Positions 1 through 6,352 of a DNA stretch of 7,542 nucleotides are shown in pieces; within the stretch, counting starts at the first letter, position 1; every line of letters begins with the position of its first letter. The DNA lies in NCBI GenBank assembly GCA_021781255.1, contig JAJXXG010001245.1:1-7542 (forward strand). The letters run 5' to 3'. Both the position numbers and the translations under genes were made by a program. The notes under the pieces are model-generated. The model did no database searches, was not told where the DNA came from, and saw nothing but the letters and a program-made list of their open reading frames with translations. Source of the DNA: Acidobacteriota bacterium. GTDB lineage: Bacteria; Acidobacteriota; Terriglobia; Terriglobales; Acidobacteriaceae.

Positions 1-1287
1 GCATCGAATGCGGGCATGATGTTTATCAGCACCAAGCCCGCGGATCAGCGGCGCGGCAAGGGGCACTCTGCGGCGGATATTGTGGCGGACCTTTCGCCCA
101 AACTGCAAAGCCTGATGTTTGCACCCAATGGCGGGATGGTGGCCATCATTCAGCCTCCGGCGGTGAGCGGGGTGGGCAGCTTTGGAGGCTTCCAGTTCAT
201 GCTGCAGGACTCCGGCGCCAACACCCTGACCGATCTTGATCGCGTGGCCCACCAGATTGTGAGCGCCGGGCGGGCGCGCAAGGATATTACCGGGCTGCTG
301 ACCACCTTCTCTGCAAATGATCCGCAGGTGCTGGTCACGATCGACCGTCAGAAAGCGAAGGCGATGAATATCCCGCTTTCGCAGATCACCAGCACGCTTG
401 GCGTCTTCATGGGGTCGCAATATGTGAACGACTTCGACTTCAACAATCGTACGTACCGCGTCTACGTGCAGGCGGATGCGCCATTCCGGATGAAGGACAG
501 TGATCTGCACAACTATTACGTTCGTTCCGACTCAGGCCAGATGGTTCCCCTGGACAATCTGGTCACCGTGGTGGAAAGCGCCGGCGCGCCAGTGATTTCG
601 CATTACGACCTCTTCCGCGCTGTCGAGATTGATGGCTCACCCGCGCCGGGCTACAGTTCAGGGCAGGGCATCACGGGCATGGAAGACCTGGCCAAGAAGG
701 TGATGATGCCAGGCATGCGGTATGAGTGGACCGGTCTGACGTTGGACGAAATTGAATCCAGCGGCAAAGCGCTCACTATTTTCGGACTCGGCATTCTGGT
801 TGTGTATCTCACGCTGTCGGCGCAATACGAGAGCTTTGCGCTGCCGTTCATTATTCTGCTTGCGGTCCCGATGGCGGTGCTGGGCGCGCTGGGCCTGGTG
901 TCGTTGCGGGGCCTGTCCAACGACGTCTACTGCCAGATTGGTCTTGTGATGCTGATTGGCCTCTCGGCCAAGAACTCGATTCTGATTGTCGAGTTCGCGG
1001 AGCAACTGCGCCGCAAAGGGCGCTCGATTGCGGAAGCGGCGATTGAGGCGGCTGAGCTGCGTCTGCGTCCCATTTTGATGACGTCGTTCGCTTTCATCCT
1101 TGGCGTGCTGCCGCTGGTTTTTGCCACAGGCGCGGGTGCCCTGGGAAGGCGCTCGGTGGGAACGACCATCGTGGGCGGCATGCTGCTGTCCACGGTGCTC
1201 AACCTGATTTTTATTCCTGTGCTCTACGTGCTGCTAAGCAGGCTGCTGAAGCGCGGCGACGATGTGGCGGCAAAGCCGGCGCATTGA
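1..1287 (+). CDS. RND multidrug efflux transporter, inner-membrane subunit (C-terminal part, 5' end outside window)
   Basis: This is the last ~428 codons of a proton-driven RND pump of the HAE1/AcrB type, which moves drugs or other amphiphiles out through a periplasmic adaptor and an outer-membrane channel. The frame is open from base 1, so the ATG at 16 is internal; about 40% of a usual ~1050-residue protein is present. The first ~250 codons are the second periplasmic loop (porter and docking subdomains). Five hydrophobic segments follow near 769-828, 841-900, 928-993, 1069-1128 and 1159-1245, matching TM8-TM12 of AcrB. TM10 carries the family motif GLSAKNSILIVEF, whose Lys (970-972) corresponds to the proton-relay Lys940 of AcrB. 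The motif RPILMTSFAFILGVLPL precedes TM11. The substrate cannot be deduced. The adaptor and outer-membrane genes are not in view. Nothing indicates a broken gene. Confidence 0.95.
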   Translation, partial: ASNAGMMFISTKPADQRRGKGHSAADIVADLSPKLQSLMFAPNGGMVAIIQPPAVSGVGSFGGFQFMLQDSGANTLTDLDRVAHQIVSAGRARKDITGLLTTFSANDPQVLVTIDRQKAKAMNIPLSQITSTLGVFMGSQYVNDFDFNNRTYRVYVQADAPFRMKDSDLHNYYVRSDSGQMVPLDNLVTVVESAGAPVISHYDLFRAVEIDGSPAPGYSSGQGITGMEDLAKKVMMPGMRYEWTGLTLDEIESSGKALTIFGLGILVVYLTLSAQYESFALPFIILLAVPMAVLGALGLVSLRGLSNDVYCQIGLVMLIGLSAKNSILIVEFAEQLRRKGRSIAEAAIEAAELRLRPILMTSFAFILGVLPLVFATGAGALGRRSVGTTIVGGMLLSTVLNLIFIPVLYVLLSRLLKRGDDVAAKPAH

Positions 1288-1296
1288 TCACGGCGG

Positions 1297-1323
1297 TCGC
1301 TCACTACCTGTCGCGGTGAGCGA
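1297..1323. terminator. Possible bidirectional terminator hairpin between convergent genes
   Basis: The arms 1297-1304 (TCGCTCAC) and 1316-1323 (GTGAGCGA) form a perfect 8-bp stem around an 11-nt loop; a G-T wobble and one further G-C pair can extend it. It lies at the tail-to-tail junction of the RND gene (stop 1285-1287) and the HHH gene (stop 1304-1306), where a shared terminator is expected. No T-run follows on either strand, so intrinsic termination is doubtful. Confidence 0.3.
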
Positions 1324-1600
1324 TCACGTAATCCCGGATGCGGTAGTAGACCTGGCTGGTTACCACGCCGCGCTGCACCAGATCCAGGCGGGTGCGGTAG
1401 GGCCTGAAGCGGACAATGCGGCCAGCCCAGCTTTGCGTCATGCCGGGCACTTTCATCAGCTCATCGAAGGAGGCATGGTTGATATCGACGCGTGCCTCAG
1501 GAGCAGGCGTGCGCGGCGTGGCCGCCACCTGCGGCAGACAAAGCGGGACCGCGCAGAGGAATGTGGCCGCAAGCACCGCCGATAGCCGACTTATCCGCAC
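1304..1600 (-). CDS. Small exported helix-hairpin-helix (ComEA-like) protein
   Basis: Read from the GTG at 1600, this is a 98-residue protein. It begins with a typical signal peptide (Arg-containing n-region, hydrophobic stretch LSAVLAATFLCAVPLCLP, and a possible cleavage site at QVAA-TP). After a short Pro/Ala linker comes one HHH module: VDINHASFDELMKVPGMTQ followed by WAGRIVRFRPY. This matches the 'V-N-I-N-x-A-x-x-x-E-L-x-x-L-P-G-I' start of ComEA-type domains, which bind DNA non-specifically through the backbone. A periplasmic DNA-binding or uptake role is possible but unproven; many such small HHH proteins have no known role. The start is uncertain: there is no ATG in frame. The GTG at 1600 has GGAGAG immediately upstream (unusually close), while a TTG at 1657 would give 117 residues but lacks a Shine-Dalgarno and buries the signal peptide. 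The gene is convergent with the RND gene and divergent from the MscS gene. Confidence 0.75.
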   Translation of the reverse strand: MRISRLSAVLAATFLCAVPLCLPQVAATPRTPAPEARVDINHASFDELMKVPGMTQSWAGRIVRFRPYRTRLDLVQRGVVTSQVYYRIRDYVIAHRDR

Positions 1601-1682
1601 CTCTCCATTGTCTGCCTTGCCGTGCGCGAACCGCAAGCGCGCGTCATGCCTGGGCAATGGGAAGTAACGACATGCTCAATTT

Positions 1683-3584
1683 ATGAGCCCCGCGGGCAGG
1701 AATTTCTGTAAGAATGCATCTATGGCAATGTCCCCGATTGCTCCGAATCCCGAAGCCGCGCGAGCGGGCGTTTTTGGCAAAACACGGTTTGTTTTTCTCC
1801 TGGCGCTGCTTGCGCTGCTGGCCGCGTGCCTGGTGTTTTCCTGGTCCACGCGCGACGCGATGTCGAATCTTACCTTTCTGAACTGGCAAGGCAACTCGCA
1901 GAACCATTCGGGCGGCAGCAAGAACCTGGTCGATCTGCGTCCCTGGCAAACCGCGCAGGCGCTGGCGCCGCTTGCTGTTTCCGCGGAGGAGACTGAGTAT
2001 GCGCGCGAAGCGGAACGCCTGGCCGATCACGCTGTTGATCAGGCGTTTGCCTCGGCGCTGCGCCTGGCAAATCTGGCGGATCAGGATCGCGTTCTGACAG
2101 GGCAGGCGCTGGTTATTTCAAAGAGGATTACGGAACTTCAGCAACTCATCAAGCAGGATCAGGCGCTGGTGGACAGCTTGACGGCGAAGTCAAACTCCAT
2201 GACCGCACCGGTGAAGCCTGGCGCGCCTGTTCCCGCAAGCACCGACGACCTTGAGGTTGCCAAGGCCCAGCTCGGCCTCGACACCGACCAACTGTCTGAT
2301 GCGCAGCGGGAGCTTGCGCGCGTGTCGGGCGACGAGAGTGTGCGGATTCAGGAAGAATTGTCGGCGCATGAAGCGTCGATGAAGCAATACGACGCCGAGT
2401 CACGCAGTTACGCCCCGATTGCGGTTCTCTCCGTAAAGCGATATGGGACGCTTGCAGGGCGGGTGAAGGCGTGGTTCAGCCAGCGCGACCGTTACAAGCT
2501 TTTGCAGCAGGCGCTTGATCAAACCCAGAAGGACATCAATGTTCTGACGGTTGAATACAATGCGCTGGAAGCCAAGGCGAATGCGAGCGAGGCCGCTACG
2601 GCTGCCGATGGCGGAGACAATGCAATCAAGCTTACGAGCATAGGCGACCGGCGCGCCTTGCGGCAGATTCTGAGCATCTACGACGACCGCGTGCAGACCC
2701 AGCAGCAACTTGTCACGGTTTATGGCAAGTGGTCGGCGCAGGTGCTTGTGCAGCACCGCATCGTGCTTCATCTGATTCTGCAATCGCTGGTGGTGATTCT
2801 CATTATTGCCATCTGCATGGTTTCGCTGGATGCGTTTGTGCGCCGGCTGATGGCGCATACATTGCGGGACCGGCGACAGATGCATACGCTGCGCAGCATC
2901 GTTGAATTGAGCATCCAGGTGCTTGGCGCTTTGCTCATTCTGCTGGTCATCTTCGGCTCTCCGCGGGAAACGCCAACCATTCTGGGGCTTGCAACTGCCG
3001 CCCTGACCATCGCGTTGCAGGACTTTATCCTCGCATTTCTAGGCTGGTTTGTGCTGATGGGCAAGAACGGCATTCACGTGGGCGACTGGGTTGAAATTAA
3101 CGGCGTGGGCGGCGAGGTGACGGATGTCGGCTTGATTTACACGACGCTGCTGGAGACAGGGACCCTGGCCGACAAGGGATATCCAACAGGACGCCGCATT
3201 ACATTCATCAACGGCTTTGCGATTCGCGGCAAGTACTTCAACTTCTCCACGACGGGGCAGTGGATGTGGGACGAGGTCACCGTCACCATACCCGCATCCG
3301 ACGACGCAACGGCCACAGTGGAGCGCATTCACAAGGCTGTGCTCGCGGACATGGAGGAGAATACCCGCCTTGCGGAGAAGGAGTGGAAGCACGGCACGCG
3401 GCGCGATAGCCTGAGCCGGTTCAGCGCGGAGCCTGTGGTGAGCCTGCGACCTTCCGCCTCCGGCATCGACGTGGAGGTGCGCTATGTTACGCGTGCGTCC
3501 GAGCGATTTGACGTGCGCAACCGCCTGAACCAGCACATCATTGACCTGCTCCATGAACCAAACAAAACCTCGCCGGCCGCATAA
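1683..3584 (+). CDS. MscS-family mechanosensitive ion channel with long predicted periplasmic coiled-coil domain
   Basis: This 633-residue membrane protein would release solutes when membrane tension rises. Residues 34-54 form an N-terminal membrane segment or signal anchor. Residues ~100-350 are charged, Ala/Gln/Leu-rich and heptad-like (around 103-165, 188-240 and 268-302), so probably a coiled-coil periplasmic domain. Membrane segments follow at ~359-382, 407-425 and 432-459. The last has the Ala/Gly-rich pore-helix pattern ending in TIALQDFILAFLGWFVLMG and leads into HVGDWVEINGVGGEVTDVGL, the MscS beta-domain signature. NGFAIRGKYFNFS corresponds to the 'PNG...NFS' region of E. coli MscS. 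The C-terminal alpha/beta domain ends near 624. The protein is over twice the length of E. coli MscS (286), so it belongs with the larger MscK/YbiO-like members. The ATG at 1683 has only a weak ribosome site; ATGs at 1722 and 1728 are alternatives that keep all domains. The his promoter starts 2 nt after its stop. Confidence 0.9.
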   Translation: MSPAGRNFCKNASMAMSPIAPNPEAARAGVFGKTRFVFLLALLALLAACLVFSWSTRDAMSNLTFLNWQGNSQNHSGGSKNLVDLRPWQTAQALAPLAVSAEETEYAREAERLADHAVDQAFASALRLANLADQDRVLTGQALVISKRITELQQLIKQDQALVDSLTAKSNSMTAPVKPGAPVPASTDDLEVAKAQLGLDTDQLSDAQRELARVSGDESVRIQEELSAHEASMKQYDAESRSYAPIAVLSVKRYGTLAGRVKAWFSQRDRYKLLQQALDQTQKDINVLTVEYNALEAKANASEAATAADGGDNAIKLTSIGDRRALRQILSIYDDRVQTQQQLVTVYGKWSAQVLVQHRIVLHLILQSLVVILIIAICMVSLDAFVRRLMAHTLRDRRQMHTLRSIVELSIQVLGALLILLVIFGSPRETPTILGLATAALTIALQDFILAFLGWFVLMGKNGIHVGDWVEINGVGGEVTDVGLIYTTLLETGTLADKGYPTGRRITFINGFAIRGKYFNFSTTGQWMWDEVTVTIPASDDATATVERIHKAVLADMEENTRLAEKEWKHGTRRDSLSRFSAEPVVSLRPSASGIDVEVRYVTRASERFDVRNRLNQHIIDLLHEPNKTSPAA

Positions 3585-3585
3585 G

Positions 3586-3614
3586 TTGACACAGCCGGAG
3601 CTTGCCCTTAGACT
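3586..3614 (+). promoter_or_regulatory. Predicted sigma70-type promoter of the his operon
   Basis: A perfect -35 box TTGACA (3586-3591), a 17-bp spacer, and a -10 box TAGACT (3609-3614; 4 of 6 consensus bases). The usual geometry puts +1 at the A of 3621, two bases before the leader ATG. The -35 box begins 2 nt after the channel-gene stop codon (TAA 3582-3584). It is the only promoter-like match I found in the 225-nt gap before hisI. Confidence 0.75.
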
Positions 3615-3620
3615 TAAGTC
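3611..3620. repeat. 10-bp perfect palindrome at the his transcription start
   Basis: GACTTAAGTC is its own reverse complement. It overlaps the last four bases of the -10 box and ends just before the predicted +1 at 3621. Skipping one mismatched flanking pair (A/A), two more pairs (TT/AA) extend the symmetry to 3608-3623. The position would suit an operator, but a chance palindrome is possible and no known repressor site is recognised. Confidence 0.3.
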
Positions 3621-3622
3621 AA

Positions 3623-3700
3623 ATGCAGAGCCACCGCCATCACGGTCACCATCATCATCATGGAACCTCCATGCCGGCGGACTGTCATGGCCTGAAGTAA
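3623..3700 (+). CDS. hisL: Histidine-operon leader peptide (HisL-like attenuator ORF)
   Basis: A 25-codon ORF encodes [13 protein letters not shown] followed by [12 protein letters not shown], then TAA. Nine residues are His, eight of them within codons 4-13; four CAT codons follow each other at 3650-3661. It starts just after a good promoter and ends 27 nt before a strong intrinsic terminator, upstream of five his genes. This is the layout of his attenuators: when charged tRNA-His is scarce the ribosome stalls in the His run, an antiterminator forms and hisI onward is transcribed; when it is plentiful, the terminator forms. E. coli HisL (16 residues, seven consecutive His) is the classical example; the sequence here is not obviously homologous, only equivalent in design. 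The 12 residues after the His run are unusual; their codons 17-20 (Met-Pro-Ala-Asp) contain the antiterminator segment at 3673-3680. No clear Shine-Dalgarno precedes the ATG, and the predicted transcript start leaves a ~2-nt 5' UTR. Histidine could also indicate metal binding, but context argues for regulation. Confidence 0.85.
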   Translation: MQSHRHHGHHHHHGTSMPADCHGLK

Positions 3701-3738
3701 GCGGCCATCAAGATCAGGGACCACAGGAGCCCGCCGGC
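3673..3738 (+). promoter_or_regulatory. Predicted antiterminator of the his attenuator
   Basis: Segment 2 (3673-3680, GCCGGCGG) is perfectly complementary to 3731-3738 (CCGCCGGC), which is the 5' arm of the terminator. The same 8-mer is repeated in the terminator's 3' arm (3745-3752), so two identical sequences compete for one partner. The antiterminator helix may continue inward through 3682-3685/3723-3726 (CTGT/ACAG) and 3691-3695/3714-3718 (CCTGA/TCAGG). An alternative inner hairpin is 3687-3692/3703-3708 (ATGGCC/GGCCAT). A possible protector pairing lies in the early His codons: 3634-3638 (CCGCC) with 3676-3680 (GGCGG), only 5 bp. A ribosome stalled anywhere in the His run should leave 3673-3680 free. 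Confidence 0.7.
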
Positions 3739-3759
3739 AATCAAGCCGGCGGGCTTTTT
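3728..3759 (+). terminator. Intrinsic terminator of the his attenuator
   Basis: An 11-bp perfect stem, 3728-3738 with 3745-3755, of which 10 pairs are G-C, closes a 6-nt loop (AATCAA). TTTTT runs from 3755 to 3759, then CGTTTG. It lies 27 nt after the leader-peptide stop and 50 nt before hisI. It has the textbook shape of a Rho-independent terminator placed inside an operon leader. It is also the first clear terminator downstream of the MscS-type channel gene. Confidence 0.9.
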
Positions 3760-3809
3760 CGTTTGTCCGCACACATTCCAAACCAGGACCAGGAAAGAGC
3801 CAGAGAAAA

Positions 3810-4181
3810 ATGAGCGACACGACAGCAACGATTGACTTTGAAAAGATGGATGGCCTTGTGCCCGGCATCGTGCAGGATGCGCGCACGGGCGAGGTGCTGA
3901 TGCTGGGTTTTCTGAACCCGGTCAGTTACGCCAAAACGATGGAGACCGGCTTTGTGACCTTCTGGAGCCGCACGCGCCAGAAGCTGTGGATGAAGGGCGA
4001 GACCAGCGGCAACCGGCTGCGCATCATCTCCGCCACCACGGACTGCGACAATGACACGCTGCTGTTTCGCGTGGAGGTGGAAGGCGATGGGCTGGTGTGC
4101 CACGAGGGCACGGTGAGCTGTTTCACCAGGCTGCTCGCGCCGAACGCAGCAGGCCAGCAAACGGAGGCAGCCCGTGGCTAA
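3810..4181 (+). CDS. hisI: Phosphoribosyl-AMP cyclohydrolase HisI (monofunctional)
   Basis: HisI opens the adenine ring of phosphoribosyl-AMP to give ProFAR, the third step of histidine biosynthesis, in the cytoplasm. The 123 residues form just the cyclohydrolase domain; the HisE pyrophosphohydrolase domain fused to it in enterobacteria is absent, so hisE must lie elsewhere. Family motifs are clear: [18 protein letters not shown] (51-68), the Asp-rich metal site D78-C79-D80-N81-D82, and C97 and C104 in [11 protein letters not shown], which with C79 are the known zinc ligands. The ATG at 3810 follows purine-rich AGAGAAAA, a modest ribosome site. It is the first structural gene after the attenuator and overlaps hisG by 8 nt. 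Confidence 0.96.
   Translation: MSDTTATIDFEKMDGLVPGIVQDARTGEVLMLGFLNPVSYAKTMETGFVTFWSRTRQKLWMKGETSGNRLRIISATTDCDNDTLLFRVEVEGDGLVCHEGTVSCFTRLLAPNAAGQQTEAARG
4163..4167 (+). promoter_or_regulatory. Ribosome binding site fixing the hisG GTG start
   Basis: GGAGG lies 6 nt before the GTG at 4174, inside the end of hisI. It supports the GTG start and the 8-nt overlap with hisI. Confidence 0.8.
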
Positions 4182-5049
4182 CAAACTTCGCCTTGGCCTT
4201 CCGAAAGGCAGTCTTCAGGATGCGACAATCTCCCTTTTCCGCCGCGCGGGCTGGAACATCTATGCTGACGGCCGCTCCTATTTCCCGTCCATCGATGACA
4301 GCGAGATTGAGTGCATGTTGATTCGTGCGCAGGAGATGGCGCGCTACGTCGATCATGGCGTGCTCGATGCGGGGCTCACCGGCATCGACTGGGTTGTCGA
4401 AAGCGGCCTCGACGTCACCAGCGTCACCACGCTCACATATGCGAAGCAGAGCCGCCGCAAGGTGCGTTGGGTGCTGGCCGTGCCTGAGGGCAGCGGCTTT
4501 GAGAAGGCTGAAGACCTTGAAGGCAAGATCATCGCCACCGAGCTTGTTGAGGTCACCAAACGCTACTTCGCAGGCAAGGGCGTGAACGTGAAGGTAGAGT
4601 TCAGCTGGGGCGCGACGGAAGTGAAGCCTCCGATGCTGGCGGACGCCATTGTTGAAGTCACAGAGACGGGCAGCTCGCTGAAGGCGAACCATCTGAAAAT
4701 TATTGACACGGTGATGGAGAGCGAGACGCATCTGATTGCGGGCAAGCCTGCACTGGCCGACGCATGGAAGCGGGAGAAGATCGACCAGATATCACTGATG
4801 CTGCGCGGAGCGATTGATGCGCAGTCACAGGTGGGCCTGATGCTCAACGTCAGATGTGAGGGGCTTGATGCGGTATTGGCCGTGCTCCCCGCGCTCAACT
4901 CGCCCACCGTCTCTCAACTGAGCAACTCAGAATGGGTGGCTGTGAACACGATCGTGGAAGAGCGCGTGGCGCGCGATGTGATTCCACGACTCAAGTCGGC
5001 TGGAGCGGCAGGCATTGTGGAATATCCGCTGAATAAAGTGGTGCTGTAA
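4174..5049 (+). CDS. hisG: ATP phosphoribosyltransferase HisG, long form
   Basis: HisG joins ATP and PRPP to make phosphoribosyl-ATP, the first committed step of histidine synthesis. At 291 residues it is the long form (E. coli 299), which carries its own regulatory domain and does not need HisZ. Visible features are the N-terminal [23 protein letters not shown] (5-27), [10 protein letters not shown] (65-74), [10 protein letters not shown] (123-132), and the PRPP-binding loop [18 protein letters not shown] (157-174). The C-terminal ACT-like domain, ~207-291 ([24 protein letters not shown], ending [14 protein letters not shown]), is where histidine binds for feedback inhibition in the family. 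The GTG start gives an N-terminus matching the family and has a GGAGG site 6 nt upstream. It overlaps hisI by 8 nt, suggesting translational coupling. Confidence 0.97.
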   Translation: MANKLRLGLPKGSLQDATISLFRRAGWNIYADGRSYFPSIDDSEIECMLIRAQEMARYVDHGVLDAGLTGIDWVVESGLDVTSVTTLTYAKQSRRKVRWVLAVPEGSGFEKAEDLEGKIIATELVEVTKRYFAGKGVNVKVEFSWGATEVKPPMLADAIVEVTETGSSLKANHLKIIDTVMESETHLIAGKPALADAWKREKIDQISLMLRGAIDAQSQVGLMLNVRCEGLDAVLAVLPALNSPTVSQLSNSEWVAVNTIVEERVARDVIPRLKSAGAAGIVEYPLNKVVL

Positions 5050-5062
5050 CCGGAGGCGAACG

Positions 5063-6352
5063 ATGAGGCTTATCCGGACCAGTGGGCCGGGCGCGCGGCG
5101 AACAGCAGAGATGCTTGCCGCGCTGGAATCACGCGGCGGCACGGCGCTCGACTCTGTGCTGCCCGCCGTGAAGCGCATTGTGGCGGACGTGTGCAGCAAG
5201 GGAGATCGCGCCCTGCTGCGCTTTGCCGCGCAGTTTGACGGACTCGCAGGACCTGCGAGATTGCGCGTGACGCGCGAAGAGATGGCTGCGGCCTGGGATG
5301 CGCTAGACCCTGCATTGCGCGCGGCATTGTCCACTGCGGCGGAGCAGATTCGCGCCTTCGCACGGCGTCAGCTGCCGGCCTCGTGGAGCGCAACTTCCGC
5401 TGAGGGCCTCGTCACAGGCCAGTTAGTGCGCCCGTTAGGCTCAGTGGGTTGCTATGTGCCCAGCGGTCGTCATCCGCTGCCTTCCACGCTGCTGATGACA
5501 GCGATTCCTGCGCAGGTTGCGGGCGTTGAGCGCATCGTTGCCGTTTCGCCGAAACCCGCGCAAGAGACACTTGCCGCGGCGCATCTGCTTGGCCTTACCG
5601 AGTTCTATCGCGTGGGCGGCGCCCACGCGGTGGGCGCGTTGGCCTACGGAACGGCGAGCATTGAGCGCGTTGAAAAGATCGTTGGCCCGGGCAATTTGTA
5701 TGTGACCGCGGCCAAGCGCCTGGTTGCCTTTGACTGCGCTATCGACATGCTCGCCGGCCCAACGGAAATTGTTGTGACCAGCGAACGCGGCAATGCCGCT
5801 GACATCGCCGCGGACCTTGTGGCTCAGGCCGAGCACGATCCTGAGGCGCTGGCGATTCTCATCACGACCCGCGCGGAACTTGCGAAGGAAGTGATTGCGG
5901 AGGCGAGGCAACGCAGCCGCGTCAATGCAGTGGCGCGCGAGGCCCTAAGCCGCAATGGCGTGGCCATTGTTGCTGCGAGGATTGAAGAAGCACGCGCGAT
6001 CACGAACAGGCTGGCTCCGGAACATCTCACAGTGGATTCAGCCAGCGATCTGAAGTGGGTGCGCAGCGCGGGCTCGGTCTTCGTGGGCCGCTGGTCTGCG
6101 CAGCCCATGGGCGATTACATCTCCGGCCCGAATCACACGCTGCCGACGGGCGGAATGGCGCGGGTGCGCGGCGGTTTGAGCGTGAACGACTTCGTCAAGC
6201 TCATCACCGTGCAGGAGTATTCGCGGCAAGGCCTGCGCGCATTGGGCCCGAAGGCTGCGCTGCTGGCCGAAGCTGAGGGCCTGGCAGGCCATGCAGAAGC
6301 GATTCGCATCCGTCTTCGCGCAAATAGCGCAGAGGGGAGGCCCCGTGGCTGA
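5063..6352 (+). CDS. hisD: Histidinol dehydrogenase HisD
   Basis: HisD oxidises L-histidinol to L-histidine in two NAD-dependent steps, the end of the pathway. The 429 residues are the usual length (E. coli 434). Zinc ligands by family alignment are Q255 and H258 (in DLVAQAEHDP), D351 (in GDYISGPNHTLP) and H410 (in GLAGHAEAI). The catalytic Glu-His pair is E320-H321 in LAPEHL. Other signatures are GSVGCYVPSGRHPLPSTLLM (126-145), GGAHAVGALAYGT (185-197), GPGNLYVTAAKRLV (208-221) and DMLAGPTEIVV (228-238). All key residues are present. The ATG at 5063 has GGAGG 6 nt upstream (5052-5056) and lies 13 nt after the hisG stop. Its last 8 nt overlap hisC. Confidence 0.97.
   Translation: MRLIRTSGPGARRTAEMLAALESRGGTALDSVLPAVKRIVADVCSKGDRALLRFAAQFDGLAGPARLRVTREEMAAAWDALDPALRAALSTAAEQIRAFARRQLPASWSATSAEGLVTGQLVRPLGSVGCYVPSGRHPLPSTLLMTAIPAQVAGVERIVAVSPKPAQETLAAAHLLGLTEFYRVGGAHAVGALAYGTASIERVEKIVGPGNLYVTAAKRLVAFDCAIDMLAGPTEIVVTSERGNAADIAADLVAQAEHDPEALAILITTRAELAKEVIAEARQRSRVNAVAREALSRNGVAIVAARIEEARAITNRLAPEHLTVDSASDLKWVRSAGSVFVGRWSAQPMGDYISGPNHTLPTGGMARVRGGLSVNDFVKLITVQEYSRQGLRALGPKAALLAEAEGLAGHAEAIRIRLRANSAEGRPRG
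6336..6340 (+). promoter_or_regulatory. Ribosome binding site fixing the hisC GTG start
   Basis: GGAGG (within GGGGAGG, 6334-6340) lies 4 nt before the GTG at 6345. It favours this GTG over the in-frame upstream ATG at 6291, which has no comparable site and would add 18 residues unlike the family N-terminus. Confidence 0.75.

Noticed and set aside
1262..1585. A + strand ORF opposite the HHH gene
   Set aside because: It mirrors the coding of the HHH gene, overlaps the RND gene end and shows no recognisable domain.
1674..1688. Inverted repeat GCTCA/TGAGC around the channel-gene ATG at 1683
   Set aside because: Only 5 bp with a 5-nt loop; too weak to claim as a regulatory hairpin.
3623..3700. 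His-rich peptide as a metal-binding (Ni/Zn) protein
   Set aside because: Position between promoter and terminator, directly before his genes, and RNA segments encoded in its tail fit a regulatory leader better.
3623..3809. T-box riboswitch for tRNA-His
   Set aside because: No T-box consensus element is visible before the terminator and the leader is too short for the usual Stem I architecture.
3541..3813. A + strand ORF (90 codons) running through the leader, terminator and into hisI
   Set aside because: It is in another frame from the leader peptide, crosses the terminator, resembles no family and overlaps better-supported elements.
3614..3886. A - strand ORF with a Met/Val-rich C-terminal stretch over the leader
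   Set aside because: The Met run is just the antisense reading of the CAT repeats in the leader; there is no ribosome site and it overlaps hisI.
6291..6344. Upstream ATG start for HisC
   Set aside because: It lies 62 nt inside hisD, lacks a ribosome site, and the added 18 residues are not HisC-like; the GTG at 6345 has GGGGAGG in front.
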